Notes: a model not told the origin generated them from the letters alone. Shown: positions 7,954 through 16,467, counted from the first letter of the stretch. The stretch is 23,538 bases of DNA from Caryophanales bacterium UBA3935 (GCA_002385755.1 DGED01000004.1:1-23538), one strand, 5' to 3'. A program made the numbers and translations.

Positions 7954-7985
7954 AAAAAAGAATTTATCAGAAAGGTATTTTTAGC

Positions 7986-10511
7986 ATGAGCAAACCGATA
8001 TTTTCCAAAGAATTCATCAACAAACTTAACTCTGATATTAAAACATATTTTCCCCATCTGTTTTTGATTGATGAAACCATGAAGACAACTTTCGAAGGAG
8101 TATCGCGTTTAGTGATGCTTGACCGCTATTCGCAAAAAGACATCAACCACGTGTCTTTATCCGTCGGCGATTTGGTTTTATGCATTATTAAAGACGATCC
8201 AAAATTCCCAACGCGGGGTATCGGTTACATCGAGAAAATTGAGGATGATTATGCGTATATCAGGTTAGAACCGGAATATATCGGAATGTGCTCGGATGTT
8301 TTGGATGAGGACGGTTTGATTAAGCGCGGAATTAACGCCATCGACAAACCCCTTGAACTCTTTTACGAGCAAATATGCCATCGCGTCGCCAATAACTTGG
8401 GAATGGGAGAAACTTACGAAACCGTCCAACAATTCTATTACGAGTTAAGTAATTTAAATCTTGTTCCCGCCGGACGCGTTTTATTCGGCGCCGGCTCGCA
8501 AATCGCCGTTACATATTTTAATTGCTTCGTCATGCCGTTTATCCACGATTCCCGCGGTGGGATTAGCATACACCGCCAAAAAGTCATGGAAATAATGTCG
8601 CGCGGCGGCGGCGTCGGCACCAACGGTTCGACTTTACGGCCGAAAAACTCCCTGGCAAAAGGAGTCGGCGGGAAATCAAGCGGGGCCGTCAGTTGGTTGC
8701 ATGACCTCTCGCAACTCACGCACCTCGTTGAACAGGGCGGGTCGCGAAGAGGGGCGCAAATGATCATGCTCGCCGACTGGCATCCCGACATTATCGAGTT
8801 TATTATCAGCAAGATGCAAAACCCGAAAATCTTGCAATTCTTAATCGATAATCTAACCGACGAGGATATTATCCGGGAAGCAAGGAATAAATTGAAATTC
8901 ATCCCCCTGTCCGATGAAGAAGTTGAAATGTATGAGTTGATCGTCGAGATGGGAAGGCGCGATCCCCTGACCATCAGCAAGGCCACTCTTAACAGGGCGG
9001 AAGAAATACTCAAGGCGCAGGGAACATATCAAGTCAATTCTCCCGAATTCCTTTCCGGCGCCAATATCTCGGTGGCGATCACCAAGGAATTCATGCACGC
9101 CGTCGAGAACGATTTAACGTATGAATTGCGTTTTCCCGACATTGATAATTACAACCCCGGCGAGAAAGCTGCCTACGATGAAAAATGGCATCTTATCGGC
9201 GATGTCCGGGAATGGGAAAACCTCGGCTATCGCGTTAAAGTCCATAAACGGATTCGCGCGCGCGAATTATGGAATTTGATTAATATTTGCGCGACATACT
9301 CGGCGGAACCTGGAATATTCTTTATCGACAACGCCAACGAAATGACCAACGCCCGAGCTTACGGGCAAAAAGTCGTCTGCACCAACCCCTGCGGCGAGCA
9401 GCCGCTCGCTCCTTACTCCGTGTGCAATTTGGCGGCGATCAATCTCGCCAATATGGCGATTCAAGAAAAGCAAACGGTCGATTGGGATAGGTTGGAAAGA
9501 ACGGTAAAGACCGCCGTAAGAATGCAGGACAACGTTATTGACCGGACGACTTATTTCCTTGAGGAAAACAGGATTCAAGCTCTCGGGGAAAGAAGAATCG
9601 GTCTCGGGATAATGGGGTTGCACGACCTGCTTATCTATTGCAATTTGCGCTACGGAAGCAAAAAAGCAAATCGTTTTGTCGATCAGCTTTTTGAATTCTT
9701 GGCGACGAAAGCATACGAGGCTTCGATTGAACTGGCGGCCGAGAAGGGAAGTTTCCCCTTCCTTGACCAGTACGGCTCGCGGCAAAAATTTATCGAGTCG
9801 GGCTACATGAAAAAAATGCCCGCCTACATCAGGGAAAACATTCTCAAACACGGCATTCGCAACTCTCATTTGTTGACAATCGCGCCGACCGGCTCAACTG
9901 GAACTATGGTTGGCGTTTCCACGGGTCTCGAGCCTTATTACGCGTTTAAATATTATCGCAGCGGCCGGCTCGGCAAATTCATGGAAGTCAACGCTCCGAT
10001 TATCGATAAATACCTGGAACTCTATCCCGAATATAAAGAGAAAAGTTTGCCCGAAATTTTTGTTTCCGCTTTAGATCTAACGCCCGAAGAGCATGCCGAC
10101 GTGCAATGCATTATCCAGCGTTGGGTCGACTCCTCGATATCGAAAACCGTCAACGCGCCGCGCGATTATACGGTCGAAGACGTCGAGAGACTGTATATGC
10201 GCTTATACAAAGGCAAAGCAAAAGGCGGGACCGTTTATGTTGACGGCAGCCGCGACGCCCAGGTCTTGACGCTGAAAAAAGAACAAACGACGCCGAAACA
10301 AGTCGAACTGACCGATTTGGGCATAACGATTGAAGAAAAAACTGTTAAGAAAGAACAACAAAAGGGCTCGCATGCTCTCACCAAAGCCAACCGAAATATC
10401 GGCGTGGAAATCGGCGATATTTGTCCCATTTGCTTGGAAGGCACGGTCGAGGATATCGGCGGATGCAATACCTGCACGAACTGCAACGCCCAATTAAAAT
10501 GCGGGCTATAA
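7986..10511 (+). CDS. nrdJ: Adenosylcobalamin-dependent (class II) ribonucleotide reductase
   Basis: The enzyme reduces ribonucleotides to deoxyribonucleotides with a cobalamin-generated thiyl radical, with or without oxygen. An N-terminal extension (about 1-125), including GDLVLCIIKDDPKFP, resembles that of Bacillota B12-dependent reductases. The catalytic barrel shows FNCFVMP with active-site Cys180, RGGGVGTN (206-213), EQGGSRRGA (249-257), the radical-site motif NPCGE (467-471, Cys469 and Glu471) and PTGSTGT (634-640). The last 29 residues hold six cysteines (813, 816, 827, 830, 833, 839), which fits the redox or metal-binding tail of this family. Length (841 aa) is normal. It is monocistronic, with its own promoter and a terminator four bases after the stop. 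No cobalamin riboswitch or NrdR box is visible upstream. Confidence 0.95.
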   Translation: MSKPIFSKEFINKLNSDIKTYFPHLFLIDETMKTTFEGVSRLVMLDRYSQKDINHVSLSVGDLVLCIIKDDPKFPTRGIGYIEKIEDDYAYIRLEPEYIGMCSDVLDEDGLIKRGINAIDKPLELFYEQICHRVANNLGMGETYETVQQFYYELSNLNLVPAGRVLFGAGSQIAVTYFNCFVMPFIHDSRGGISIHRQKVMEIMSRGGGVGTNGSTLRPKNSLAKGVGGKSSGAVSWLHDLSQLTHLVEQGGSRRGAQMIMLADWHPDIIEFIISKMQNPKILQFLIDNLTDEDIIREARNKLKFIPLSDEEVEMYELIVEMGRRDPLTISKATLNRAEEILKAQGTYQVNSPEFLSGANISVAITKEFMHAVENDLTYELRFPDIDNYNPGEKAAYDEKWHLIGDVREWENLGYRVKVHKRIRARELWNLINICATYSAEPGIFFIDNANEMTNARAYGQKVVCTNPCGEQPLAPYSVCNLAAINLANMAIQEKQTVDWDRLERTVKTAVRMQDNVIDRTTYFLEENRIQALGERRIGLGIMGLHDLLIYCNLRYGSKKANRFVDQLFEFLATKAYEASIELAAEKGSFPFLDQYGSRQKFIESGYMKKMPAYIRENILKHGIRNSHLLTIAPTGSTGTMVGVSTGLEPYYAFKYYRSGRLGKFMEVNAPIIDKYLELYPEYKEKSLPEIFVSALDLTPEEHADVQCIIQRWVDSSISKTVNAPRDYTVEDVERLYMRLYKGKAKGGTVYVDGSRDAQVLTLKKEQTTPKQVELTDLGITIEEKTVKKEQQKGSHALTKANRNIGVEIGDICPICLEGTVEDIGGCNTCTNCNAQLKCGL

Positions 10512-10514
10512 AAA

Positions 10515-10538
10515 AGAGGAGTATCTCTCCTCTCTTTT
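10515..10538 (+). terminator. Terminator of nrdJ
   Basis: AGAGGAG (10515-10521) pairs with CTCCTCT (10527-10533) around the loop TATCT, followed by CTTTT. It begins four bases after the nrdJ stop codon. The T tract is short, so some read-through into the MATE gene is possible. Confidence 0.75.
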
Positions 10539-10540
10539 CA

Positions 10541-10546
10541 TATAAT
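10541..10546 (+). promoter_or_regulatory. Possible -10 element for the MATE transporter gene
   Basis: TATAAT directly follows the nrdJ terminator and lies 22 bases upstream of the TTG start. No good -35 is present at the expected distance, because that position falls in the terminator stem. The support is weak. Confidence 0.35.
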
Positions 10547-10568
10547 ATAAATATTCGGGTGATGAAAC

Positions 10569-11969
10569 TTGCATAAAGAGAAGAGTTTAAAAATGCGCGA
10601 TATGCCGGTGGGACGGTTGCTTGCGAGAATGAGCATCCCGGCGATGACATCGATGATGATTCAGGCGCTGTATAATATCGTCGACACCTTTTATGTTTCC
10701 CTAATCGACCCCTCCAGCAATATCATGATTACCGCCGTCGGTTACGCCTTGCCGATGCAAATCATTATCATGGCTTTCGCCTTGGGCATCGGCATCGGGA
10801 CAACCGTCTTGGTGGCGCGAAAGTTGGGCGAGAGAAACAAGCGGGAAGCGTCAAACGTCGCGCAAACGGGACTGATAATGGCGCTTGTGTCGGGCGGCGT
10901 CTTTTTTGTCCTTAGTTTTTTTGTTTCGGGGCCGTTCATGGACTTGATGTCAGACATTCCCGACATTATTTATTACGGTCAGCAATATTTGCGAATCGTA
11001 ATGATGTTTAGCGTCTTTCTGTTTATCGAGATCGTGTGTAATAAAATATTGCAGGGACAGGGGCGAATGATCGTTCCGATGATCACGCAAATCATCGGCG
11101 CCGTCGTCAACATCATTCTTGACCCGATTCTTATTTTCGGCTGGTTTGGTTTGCCCGAGTTCGGAGTCAGAGGCGCGGCGATAGCGACAATCATCGGGCA
11201 ATGCTGCGCGATGATATTTGTGTTAATCTACATTTTCACGCAAAAAATGGACATAAATTTAAACATAAGAAATTTAAAAATAAGAGGACGATATATCGGA
11301 GAAATATTCAAAACCGGCGCTCCTACGATATTGATTAATTCAATCGGTTCGTTAACCAACATCGCCTTAAACAACATTCTTAAGGGCATTGATGTCGAGG
11401 AGAAAGCCAACGCCGTTTTGACCTTGTATTTTAAAATCCAGAATTTTGTTTTCATGCCCGTTTTTGGTCTTAACCAGGGAGGACTCCCGATTTTGTCATA
11501 TAATTACGGCTCGGGAGATAAAGAGCGCTATATGCGGACTTTCGGATTGATGTTAAGGTCGGCGTTTATTATTCTGTTTATCGGGTTAATTATCTTTCAA
11601 GCGTTTCCCGAGGGATTGATTAGGATATTCACCTCCGAGGAATCGACGATATCCATCGGCAAAAACGCCTTCCGGATCATCAGCCTCTCATTTTTACCGG
11701 CGGCTTTCGGCATCATCCTAACCGTCACGTTCCAATCGATAAGCTACGGTCATTCCGCGCTTTTAATGTCGTTTTTGAGGCAGGCCTTATTATTGATTCC
11801 CAGCGCTTTTTTGCTTGGAAAATTCCTGGGGTTAAAATACATCTGGCTCTCTTTCCCGATTTCCGAATTTATTGTGGCCGTCGTTTTTTACCCGATAATT
11901 CGAAAAATAATCAACGAGGTATTCGCCAGGAAAAAGGTCGAGCAACGGATGACGGAATACCAAACATAA
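10569..11969 (+). CDS. MATE-family multidrug/cation antiporter
   Basis: This is a 466-residue polytopic membrane protein with about twelve hydrophobic segments and no signal peptide. The N-terminal MPVGRLLARMSIPAM, the ALYNIVDTFYVS segment in the first helix and LPEFGVRGAAIATIIGQ in the middle are typical of MATE exporters. These use Na+ or H+ gradients to expel cationic drugs or metabolites. I could not infer the substrate. The start is TTG at 10569, supported by GGTGA six bases upstream and by the family-typical EKSLKMRDMPVG N-terminus; ATG at 10593 is the alternative. An overlapping upstream ATG (10562) opens only a four-codon frame. The gene is flanked by its own terminator and is probably transcribed alone or by read-through from nrdJ. 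Confidence 0.92.
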   Translation: MHKEKSLKMRDMPVGRLLARMSIPAMTSMMIQALYNIVDTFYVSLIDPSSNIMITAVGYALPMQIIIMAFALGIGIGTTVLVARKLGERNKREASNVAQTGLIMALVSGGVFFVLSFFVSGPFMDLMSDIPDIIYYGQQYLRIVMMFSVFLFIEIVCNKILQGQGRMIVPMITQIIGAVVNIILDPILIFGWFGLPEFGVRGAAIATIIGQCCAMIFVLIYIFTQKMDINLNIRNLKIRGRYIGEIFKTGAPTILINSIGSLTNIALNNILKGIDVEEKANAVLTLYFKIQNFVFMPVFGLNQGGLPILSYNYGSGDKERYMRTFGLMLRSAFIILFIGLIIFQAFPEGLIRIFTSEESTISIGKNAFRIISLSFLPAAFGIILTVTFQSISYGHSALLMSFLRQALLLIPSAFLLGKFLGLKYIWLSFPISEFIVAVVFYPIIRKIINEVFARKKVEQRMTEYQT

Positions 11970-11979
11970 ATACTTAATA

Positions 11980-12009
11980 AAAACTCCTTTTTTAAAAAGG
12001 AGTTTTTTT
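11980..12009 (+). terminator. Terminator of the MATE gene
   Basis: AAAACTCC (11980-11987) pairs with GGAGTTTT (11999-12006) across a T6A5 inner stretch that can extend the stem. Seven T follow (12003-12009). It faces the convergent patatin terminator. Confidence 0.9.
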
Positions 12010-12033
12010 ATCAGCTTGAGCTTGGATTAGATG

Positions 12034-12080
12034 AAAAAGAGCGCCGAGCAAGTCGGCGCCCCGCGATGCCGTTCGGCATC
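12034..12080 (-). terminator. Tandem-hairpin terminator of the DUF187/patatin operon
   Basis: On the minus strand, four bases after the patatin stop codon, a GATGCC/GGCATC hairpin (12080 to 12065) comes first. A stronger GCGCCGA/TCGGCGC hairpin (12059 to 12041) and TCTTTTT follow. The second hairpin with its T run is a standard terminator. The first may act as a 3'-end stabiliser. Confidence 0.85.
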
Positions 12081-12084
12081 CTTT

Positions 12085-12951
12085 CTATTCAATTATCACA
12101 TTTTCAACGTCCGCGATAAAACCCAGCAACTCATCATATCGATCTTTGACGTCATTATAACCTTGATTGTATAATTCCATTAGTTTTTCGCGGTCCTTCT
12201 CAAACCTGCCGACCGTTACCGCGCGAGCCGGCCTTATCACGAAGATTTTATTCTCCGCTTCCAGCGCGTTAATTAATTCAAGAGTTCGATTATAACGGGC
12301 GTAACGATTCCGCAACGCTGCGGCGAGCTTGGGGTAACGCGGGTAGCGAACCCGAGCCATCCGCATGGAACGCATGCGTTTTTTCCGGTAACCGGCCGCG
12401 CGCGTCAACACGACGACTTGCTTTTCATATCCGGATTCTATTGAATACTTGACCGGGATGGAATCGACAACGCTCCCGTCCAGCATCTTTTTCCCTTGAT
12501 ACGAGACGATCCTGCTTAAAGCGGGAATCGAACAGGAAGCGCGCAAATAAGGCAAATCCTCATCCATGTCATTAATCGGATAATATTCGGGCAAACCCGT
12601 CACGATATTGGTAACGACGACCTCGACCGTAATCGGGCTCTTATTGAAGGCGTGATAGTCAAACGGCACGATTTCTTTCGGAAGGACGTTAAATATAAAA
12701 TCAAAACCGAAAATATTGCCGTGCCGCAAAAGGCTTCTAATACTGCAATATCTTTCATCATGCGCGTAATCAACATAAATCTCGATATTTCTTTTATGCT
12801 GCCATGACTTATATGAGACGGCGTTACAGGCGCCGGAGCTGACGCCGATTACGTTTAAGAACTTAATGCCTTTTTCCATAAAAAAGTCCAAAACGCCGGC
12901 CGTGTAGACACCGCGCATGCCGCCGCCTTCAAGAATTAATTGCACCTTCAC
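12085..12951 (-). CDS. Patatin-like phospholipase (YjjU-type)
   Basis: This is a lipid acyl hydrolase of the patatin fold using a Ser-Asp dyad. From the chosen start it has 288 residues. The oxyanion loop is GGGMRG (9-14), the nucleophile elbow GVSSG has Ser38, and the partner aspartate is Asp158 in LDGS, where many relatives have DGG or DGA. There is no signal peptide, so action at the cytoplasmic membrane face is likely. I chose GTG 12951 over the upstream TTG (12978) for two reasons: AGGAG (12963-12959) lies seven bases before it, and MKVQLILEGGG is the usual family N-terminus. The longer frame would overlap the upstream gene and bury the ribosome site. It is last in an operon with a membrane protein and a secreted GHL10 protein. 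The substrate is unknown. Confidence 0.88.
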   Translation of the reverse strand: MKVQLILEGGGMRGVYTAGVLDFFMEKGIKFLNVIGVSSGACNAVSYKSWQHKRNIEIYVDYAHDERYCSIRSLLRHGNIFGFDFIFNVLPKEIVPFDYHAFNKSPITVEVVVTNIVTGLPEYYPINDMDEDLPYLRASCSIPALSRIVSYQGKKMLDGSVVDSIPVKYSIESGYEKQVVVLTRAAGYRKKRMRSMRMARVRYPRYPKLAAALRNRYARYNRTLELINALEAENKIFVIRPARAVTVGRFEKDREKLMELYNQGYNDVKDRYDELLGFIADVENVIIE

Positions 12952-12961
12952 AACTGCGCTC

Positions 12962-13648
12962 CTATTTTTCGATATCAAATTTTTCGTTAATGATAACGCG
13001 ATATATTATCTCCTTATCTAGTTCCTTCATCGGGTATTGCGCCGCGTCATAGACATTAATTTCCTCGAATCCGTTCAAATCAATAACCGCCGGAATTTTC
13101 GCATAAAAACAATGATAGATTGCTTTGCGGTTTTTTATCGTTATTTTGCCTAATCTATTAATCTCGCCCGGGGAAATGTTAACCCGCGTTTCCTTGATAA
13201 GATCATCGATAACATCCTCCAGAAATCGCGATTTTTTCGCCCTGGAAACGACGCCGCCGTAAAAACCGCTTTTGTCTTTTTTCAAATAAAGCAAGTTGCC
13301 GTGCCGGTAAACTAGATAGACAAAATCCCGGTAATAGTGTTTGCTTTCGAGATTGCGGGCGGAAGCGAAAATATTTCCGTAACGGCTGATAAAATAATAC
13401 AAGGCGTAAGATATTGCGAATACTAAAGCGAAGGCGAGAAACATTATATTGAAGAAGAGCCTGTCGCGGTTATCGTTACGGTAATCAACCAGAAGGGAAA
13501 GGCCGAAAACAATCGCGAACAATAACCCGACGGAAATATTTATCCAGGCTTTGCTTATAATCTTAAGCCTTTTAATCGCGTTGTTAAGGATGAAAAAAAT
13601 CAACCCCATGCCAAGCGCGCTTTTTATTATCGGATAGATAATATCCAT
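12962..13648 (-). CDS. Membrane protein with C-terminal cytosolic domain, function unknown
   Basis: I do not recognise this 228-residue protein as a named family. It has three hydrophobic segments (about 5-22, 35-53 and 65-90), then a soluble C-terminal half (about 105-228). The soluble part has an alternating beta/alpha pattern: YLVYRHGNLLYLKKD, then GFYGGVV, then a helix ending DDLIKETRV. That order recalls a Nudix hydrolase fold, but the REuxEE catalytic residues are mostly replaced. Any such relationship would be to an inactive version and is speculative. The start ATG 13648 has GAGGAAAG just upstream. The gene begins 11 bases after the GHL10 gene and ends 10 bases before the patatin start, so it is co-transcribed with both. 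Confidence 0.8.
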   Translation of the reverse strand: MDIIYPIIKSALGMGLIFFILNNAIKRLKIISKAWINISVGLLFAIVFGLSLLVDYRNDNRDRLFFNIMFLAFALVFAISYALYYFISRYGNIFASARNLESKHYYRDFVYLVYRHGNLLYLKKDKSGFYGGVVSRAKKSRFLEDVIDDLIKETRVNISPGEINRLGKITIKNRKAIYHCFYAKIPAVIDLNGFEEINVYDAAQYPMKELDKEIIYRVIINEKFDIEK

Positions 13649-13659
13649 GCTCTTTCCTC

Positions 13660-15687
13660 TTATTTGTATATTTTTTCCACGCTGTCATTAATAATGATTT
13701 CTATCGTCATCAGATGCTGAATCGGTTTAGCGTAATAACGGTCGGGGGCGTAAAACGGTCTTGTTTTCGCAAGCGTCGCTTCGATGCCGTCGTTCACCGT
13801 TACGATAAAGTATACCCTGTTCAAAGTAATGTCGGGAATAAATACCTCCGTCGAAAATTCCCCGGTGACGTTTTGGAGCGTTTGCTTGGAGATAATGCTG
13901 CTGGTGGCGTCGATTACAACCGTAAGCGGGTCGCCGTCGGCGTCATAGACCTCGCCGCTAATCCTAAGCATCGTCCGCCCCGGCAAAACCAAAAGGGAAG
14001 TTTCAAGTTTTAAGTTTTTTATCTCCGGGCGGGAATTAACGGTATGCGGGCCAATCGCTACCTCCAAATAGTCTTGTTTATAGTAGCCGTCGGCGTATAA
14101 TGTCCTGATATAATATCGGTATGATTTTTCCCGTTCCGCCGGGTATGCCATGTCGATAGTCTTGTCTCGGTTATACACGATATCAAACATCTTGGCGGTT
14201 CCCGGATTAAAAGGCGCCTCGCCTTCCACGCGATATACGGCGTAAGCATAGGCGTTATCGTTAGGCTTGAAGGTTAAAGTCGTAAAGTGGTTGTTTCTTT
14301 TGATTTCAACCTCCGGATGACTGTATTCCGTTACCTGTTTGATTTCCTTCATCGGCAAAAACACCGGCTCGCTCCAACGGTCTTTGAGATTATTGAGAGC
14401 GGCTTCCATATTGGAGTTCGTCGAACGTCTTAAGTTCGTGATATTGTACATAGCGAACCCGCTGACCGTCTCGAACGAATAACCCCAATCCATCTGGTCG
14501 CTCATATCGGGAATAGACCACCCGGAATTATAAGAATTGTACTGATAAGGAGCCAACCCGATATATAGTTTCACGTCCTTGTTTTTTACCTCGTTCGCCC
14601 ACCAGGAAGTAATGTTCCGGTGATTTTGATCGTAGAAAGATCCATAGTTTTGGGGAAGGATATAATCTATCCATTCCTCGTTTACCCACTTCCTTGTGTC
14701 GGCGAACAAATCGACATGCGAGCTGTAGCTATAGCAAAGAATGCCCGTCATACCTCCCGGTTGCCCGTAAGGCGGGCTACATTCAGTATTCGAAGCGGCC
14801 CACACGCCGGCCGGGCTAATGCCGAACTCGACATTGCGGCCCAATTTATGGTTTAGATTTTCAAGCAAATCATGAATGCCTTTGATTAAAATATTCACCT
14901 GCTCGCGGCGCCAGTCATCTTTGGATAAAGTTCCGCCGCCCTGTCTGTACGCGTCGTAATCCGCGGCGTCCTCGCTGTGATCCACGCCGTTATAGAAGTA
15001 GTCGTCAAAATGAATGGCGTCGACGTCGTATTTGTGAACGACCTCGGATATCGTGTTGTAAATATGCTGGCGAACCTCATGCCGGGCAGGGTTTAACAGC
15101 AAGCGCGCCGTGCTGAGATTTTTATCATGAACGCCTCTCACCAATAGGTCAGGGTTTTGCTTAGCAAAGTTTTTATCGTCCAAAGTCGCAAGGTAGGCTT
15201 GTTTTTCCGTCTCGTAATCGCCGGTCTTCGGGACGACGTCAAGTGACGCGCGATAGGGATTCATCCAGGCGTGAAATTCCATGTTCCGCTTATGCGTCTC
15301 TTCGATCATCCACTCCAGCGGGTCCCATCCGGGGTCAAGCCCCTCGGTCCCGGTCAGGAAACGGCTCCACGGGTTTATCGCCGATTGATAAAAGGCGTCA
15401 TTCAAGGGGCGAACTTGGAAGATAACGACATTGAGATTATAATCCTCAAACACCTGCAGAATCCTTAAAAATTCCTGCTTGTAAGCCTCGATGGCCGCCT
15501 CGGAGGTGCCGCTTTGCCGGCCGATATCGATATTGGTAACGGTTGCGATCCAGGCGCCGCGGAATTCAAAGAAACGTTCCGGTTCTTCCGCGCCCTTGAC
15601 ATCGCGTCCAGGCATAACGAAAATCAAAATCAAAACGGTCAAAAACATGATCATTATTTTTCGGCTAATGTTTATTACTCGAAACAT
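13660..15687 (-). CDS. Secreted GHL10/DUF187 glycoside-hydrolase-like protein
   Basis: This protein has 675 residues. An N-terminal signal peptide (about 1-32, hydrophobic core IMIMFLTVLILIFVMP) has a probable cleavage near VKGA-EE. There is no lipobox cysteine, so it is probably released or loosely retained. A GHL10 (DUF187, YngK-like) TIM-barrel domain spans about 40-395, with FRGAWIATVTNID, VIFQVRPLNDAFY, FHAWMNPYR, DAIHFDDYFY and EFGISPAGVWA. The Asp and Glu residues in these strands are candidate catalytic acids. The C-terminal part holds two beta-sandwich modules: one fibronectin-III-like (about 420-550) and one Ig/cadherin-like with DADGDPLTV (about 555-640). GHL10 proteins are thought to act on cell-wall or extracellular glycans, but the substrate here is unknown. 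It is the first gene of its operon, with AGGAG ten bases upstream. Confidence 0.9.
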   Translation of the reverse strand: MFRVINISRKIMIMFLTVLILIFVMPGRDVKGAEEPERFFEFRGAWIATVTNIDIGRQSGTSEAAIEAYKQEFLRILQVFEDYNLNVVIFQVRPLNDAFYQSAINPWSRFLTGTEGLDPGWDPLEWMIEETHKRNMEFHAWMNPYRASLDVVPKTGDYETEKQAYLATLDDKNFAKQNPDLLVRGVHDKNLSTARLLLNPARHEVRQHIYNTISEVVHKYDVDAIHFDDYFYNGVDHSEDAADYDAYRQGGGTLSKDDWRREQVNILIKGIHDLLENLNHKLGRNVEFGISPAGVWAASNTECSPPYGQPGGMTGILCYSYSSHVDLFADTRKWVNEEWIDYILPQNYGSFYDQNHRNITSWWANEVKNKDVKLYIGLAPYQYNSYNSGWSIPDMSDQMDWGYSFETVSGFAMYNITNLRRSTNSNMEAALNNLKDRWSEPVFLPMKEIKQVTEYSHPEVEIKRNNHFTTLTFKPNDNAYAYAVYRVEGEAPFNPGTAKMFDIVYNRDKTIDMAYPAEREKSYRYYIRTLYADGYYKQDYLEVAIGPHTVNSRPEIKNLKLETSLLVLPGRTMLRISGEVYDADGDPLTVVIDATSSIISKQTLQNVTGEFSTEVFIPDITLNRVYFIVTVNDGIEATLAKTRPFYAPDRYYAKPIQHLMTIEIIINDSVEKIYK

Positions 15688-15739
15688 TCAATTTCTTCTC
15701 CTCTCTCTTAATCCAATTGTTTGCGTTTCGATTATAATT

Positions 15740-15768
15740 ATTATAACATATTGGGCGGGTTATCTCTA
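15740..15768 (-). promoter_or_regulatory. Promoter of the GHL10/membrane protein/patatin operon
   Basis: On the minus strand TAGAGA (15768 to 15763) and TATAAT (15745 to 15740) are separated by 17 bases, and TGT before the -10 adds an extended element. It is back to back with the uridine kinase promoter, the two -35 hexamers being only seven bases apart. Confidence 0.7.
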
Positions 15769-15775
15769 GATTTTC

Positions 15776-15804
15776 TTGATTTTTCCTAAGGCAAAATATA
15801 TAAT
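15776..15804 (+). promoter_or_regulatory. Uridine kinase promoter, predicted leaderless start
   Basis: TTGATT (15776-15781), a 17-base spacer and TATAAT (15799-15804) match a sigma-A-type promoter. The -10 ends six bases before the ATG at 15811, which places the expected transcription start on or next to the A of the ATG. There is no ribosome site at a usable distance; the only AAGG is about 19 bases upstream and would not be transcribed. Confidence 0.7.
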
Positions 15805-15810
15805 ATAATT

Positions 15811-16434
15811 ATGAAAACGACTCTAATCGGTATCGCCGGCGGCACCGCCAGCGGAAAAACAACTTTATCTCGGGAAATATTGAAAATTTCGGAAAAATAC
15901 GGTTCTGTGACGGTAATCAAGATGGACGATTATTACCGCGATCTTTCCCATCTTTCCTTGGCGGAAAGACAAGCCGTAAACTATGATCATCCATCTTCTT
16001 ACGACATTAAATTATTAATCGAGCATTTGAACCGCTTAAAATCAAAACGGGCGATTGAAAAACCGAATTACGACTTCTCGGAACATAACCGAAGCAAAGA
16101 AACGACTCTAATCCGCCCGGCCGACGTTGTGATTGTCGAGGGAATTATGCTTTTCGCGGTTCCCGAGTTACGGGAGTTGTTTGATATCAAACTCTATGTT
16201 CATACCCCCGACGATATCCGTTTCATCCGCCGCCTTGGCCGCGATATAAAAGACAGGGGAAGAACGGTCGAGACGGTAATTAGGCAATATCTCGAAACGG
16301 TCCGGCCGATGCATTTGCGGTTTGTCGAGCCGTCGATGCGATTTGCGGACTTGATTATCCCCGAAGGGGGAGAAAACAAAGTGGCGATCGATATCATCGC
16401 CGGAAAAATCGTGAATCTTTTAAACAGACAATAA
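15811..16434 (+). CDS. udk: Uridine kinase
   Basis: The enzyme phosphorylates uridine and cytidine to UMP and CMP in pyrimidine salvage. The P-loop is GGTASGKTT (9-17). The family signature DDYYRD (41-46) and NYDHPSSYD follow, then IVEGIMLFA as the Walker-B-like segment and the RFIRRLGRDIKDRGR lid region. Length (207 aa) is normal. The gene is monocistronic, with a promoter so close that the mRNA appears leaderless, and it converges on nagA through a shared terminator. Here udk is divergent from the GHL10 operon, with no obvious functional link. Confidence 0.95.
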   Translation: MKTTLIGIAGGTASGKTTLSREILKISEKYGSVTVIKMDDYYRDLSHLSLAERQAVNYDHPSSYDIKLLIEHLNRLKSKRAIEKPNYDFSEHNRSKETTLIRPADVVIVEGIMLFAVPELRELFDIKLYVHTPDDIRFIRRLGRDIKDRGRTVETVIRQYLETVRPMHLRFVEPSMRFADLIIPEGGENKVAIDIIAGKIVNLLNRQ

Positions 16435-16437
16435 AAA

Positions 16438-16467
16438 CGCGCCGAATAAACGGCGCGGATTTTTTTT
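16438..16467. terminator. Bidirectional terminator shared by udk and nagA
   Basis: CGCGCCG (16438-16444) pairs with CGGCGCG (16451-16457) around AATAAA. On the plus strand GA and eight T follow. On the minus strand TTTTTATT follows. It lies three bases after the udk stop and overlaps the last bases of the nagA stop codon, so it serves both convergent genes. Confidence 0.9.

Noticed and set aside
7853..7985. Cobalamin riboswitch or NrdR box upstream of nrdJ
   Set aside because: The region is only 133 bases with a leader of about 25 bases after the -10, too short for a B12 riboswitch, and no ACACwATAT-type NrdR pair is present.
8438..9013. 191-codon open frame on the minus strand
   Set aside because: It lies antisense within the fully conserved nrdJ catalytic domain, is low in recognisable motifs and has no ribosome site. 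The open frame is a by-product of nrdJ codon use.
9267..9869. 200-codon open frame on the minus strand
   Set aside because: It is also antisense to nrdJ, with no domain, no promoter and no ribosome site.
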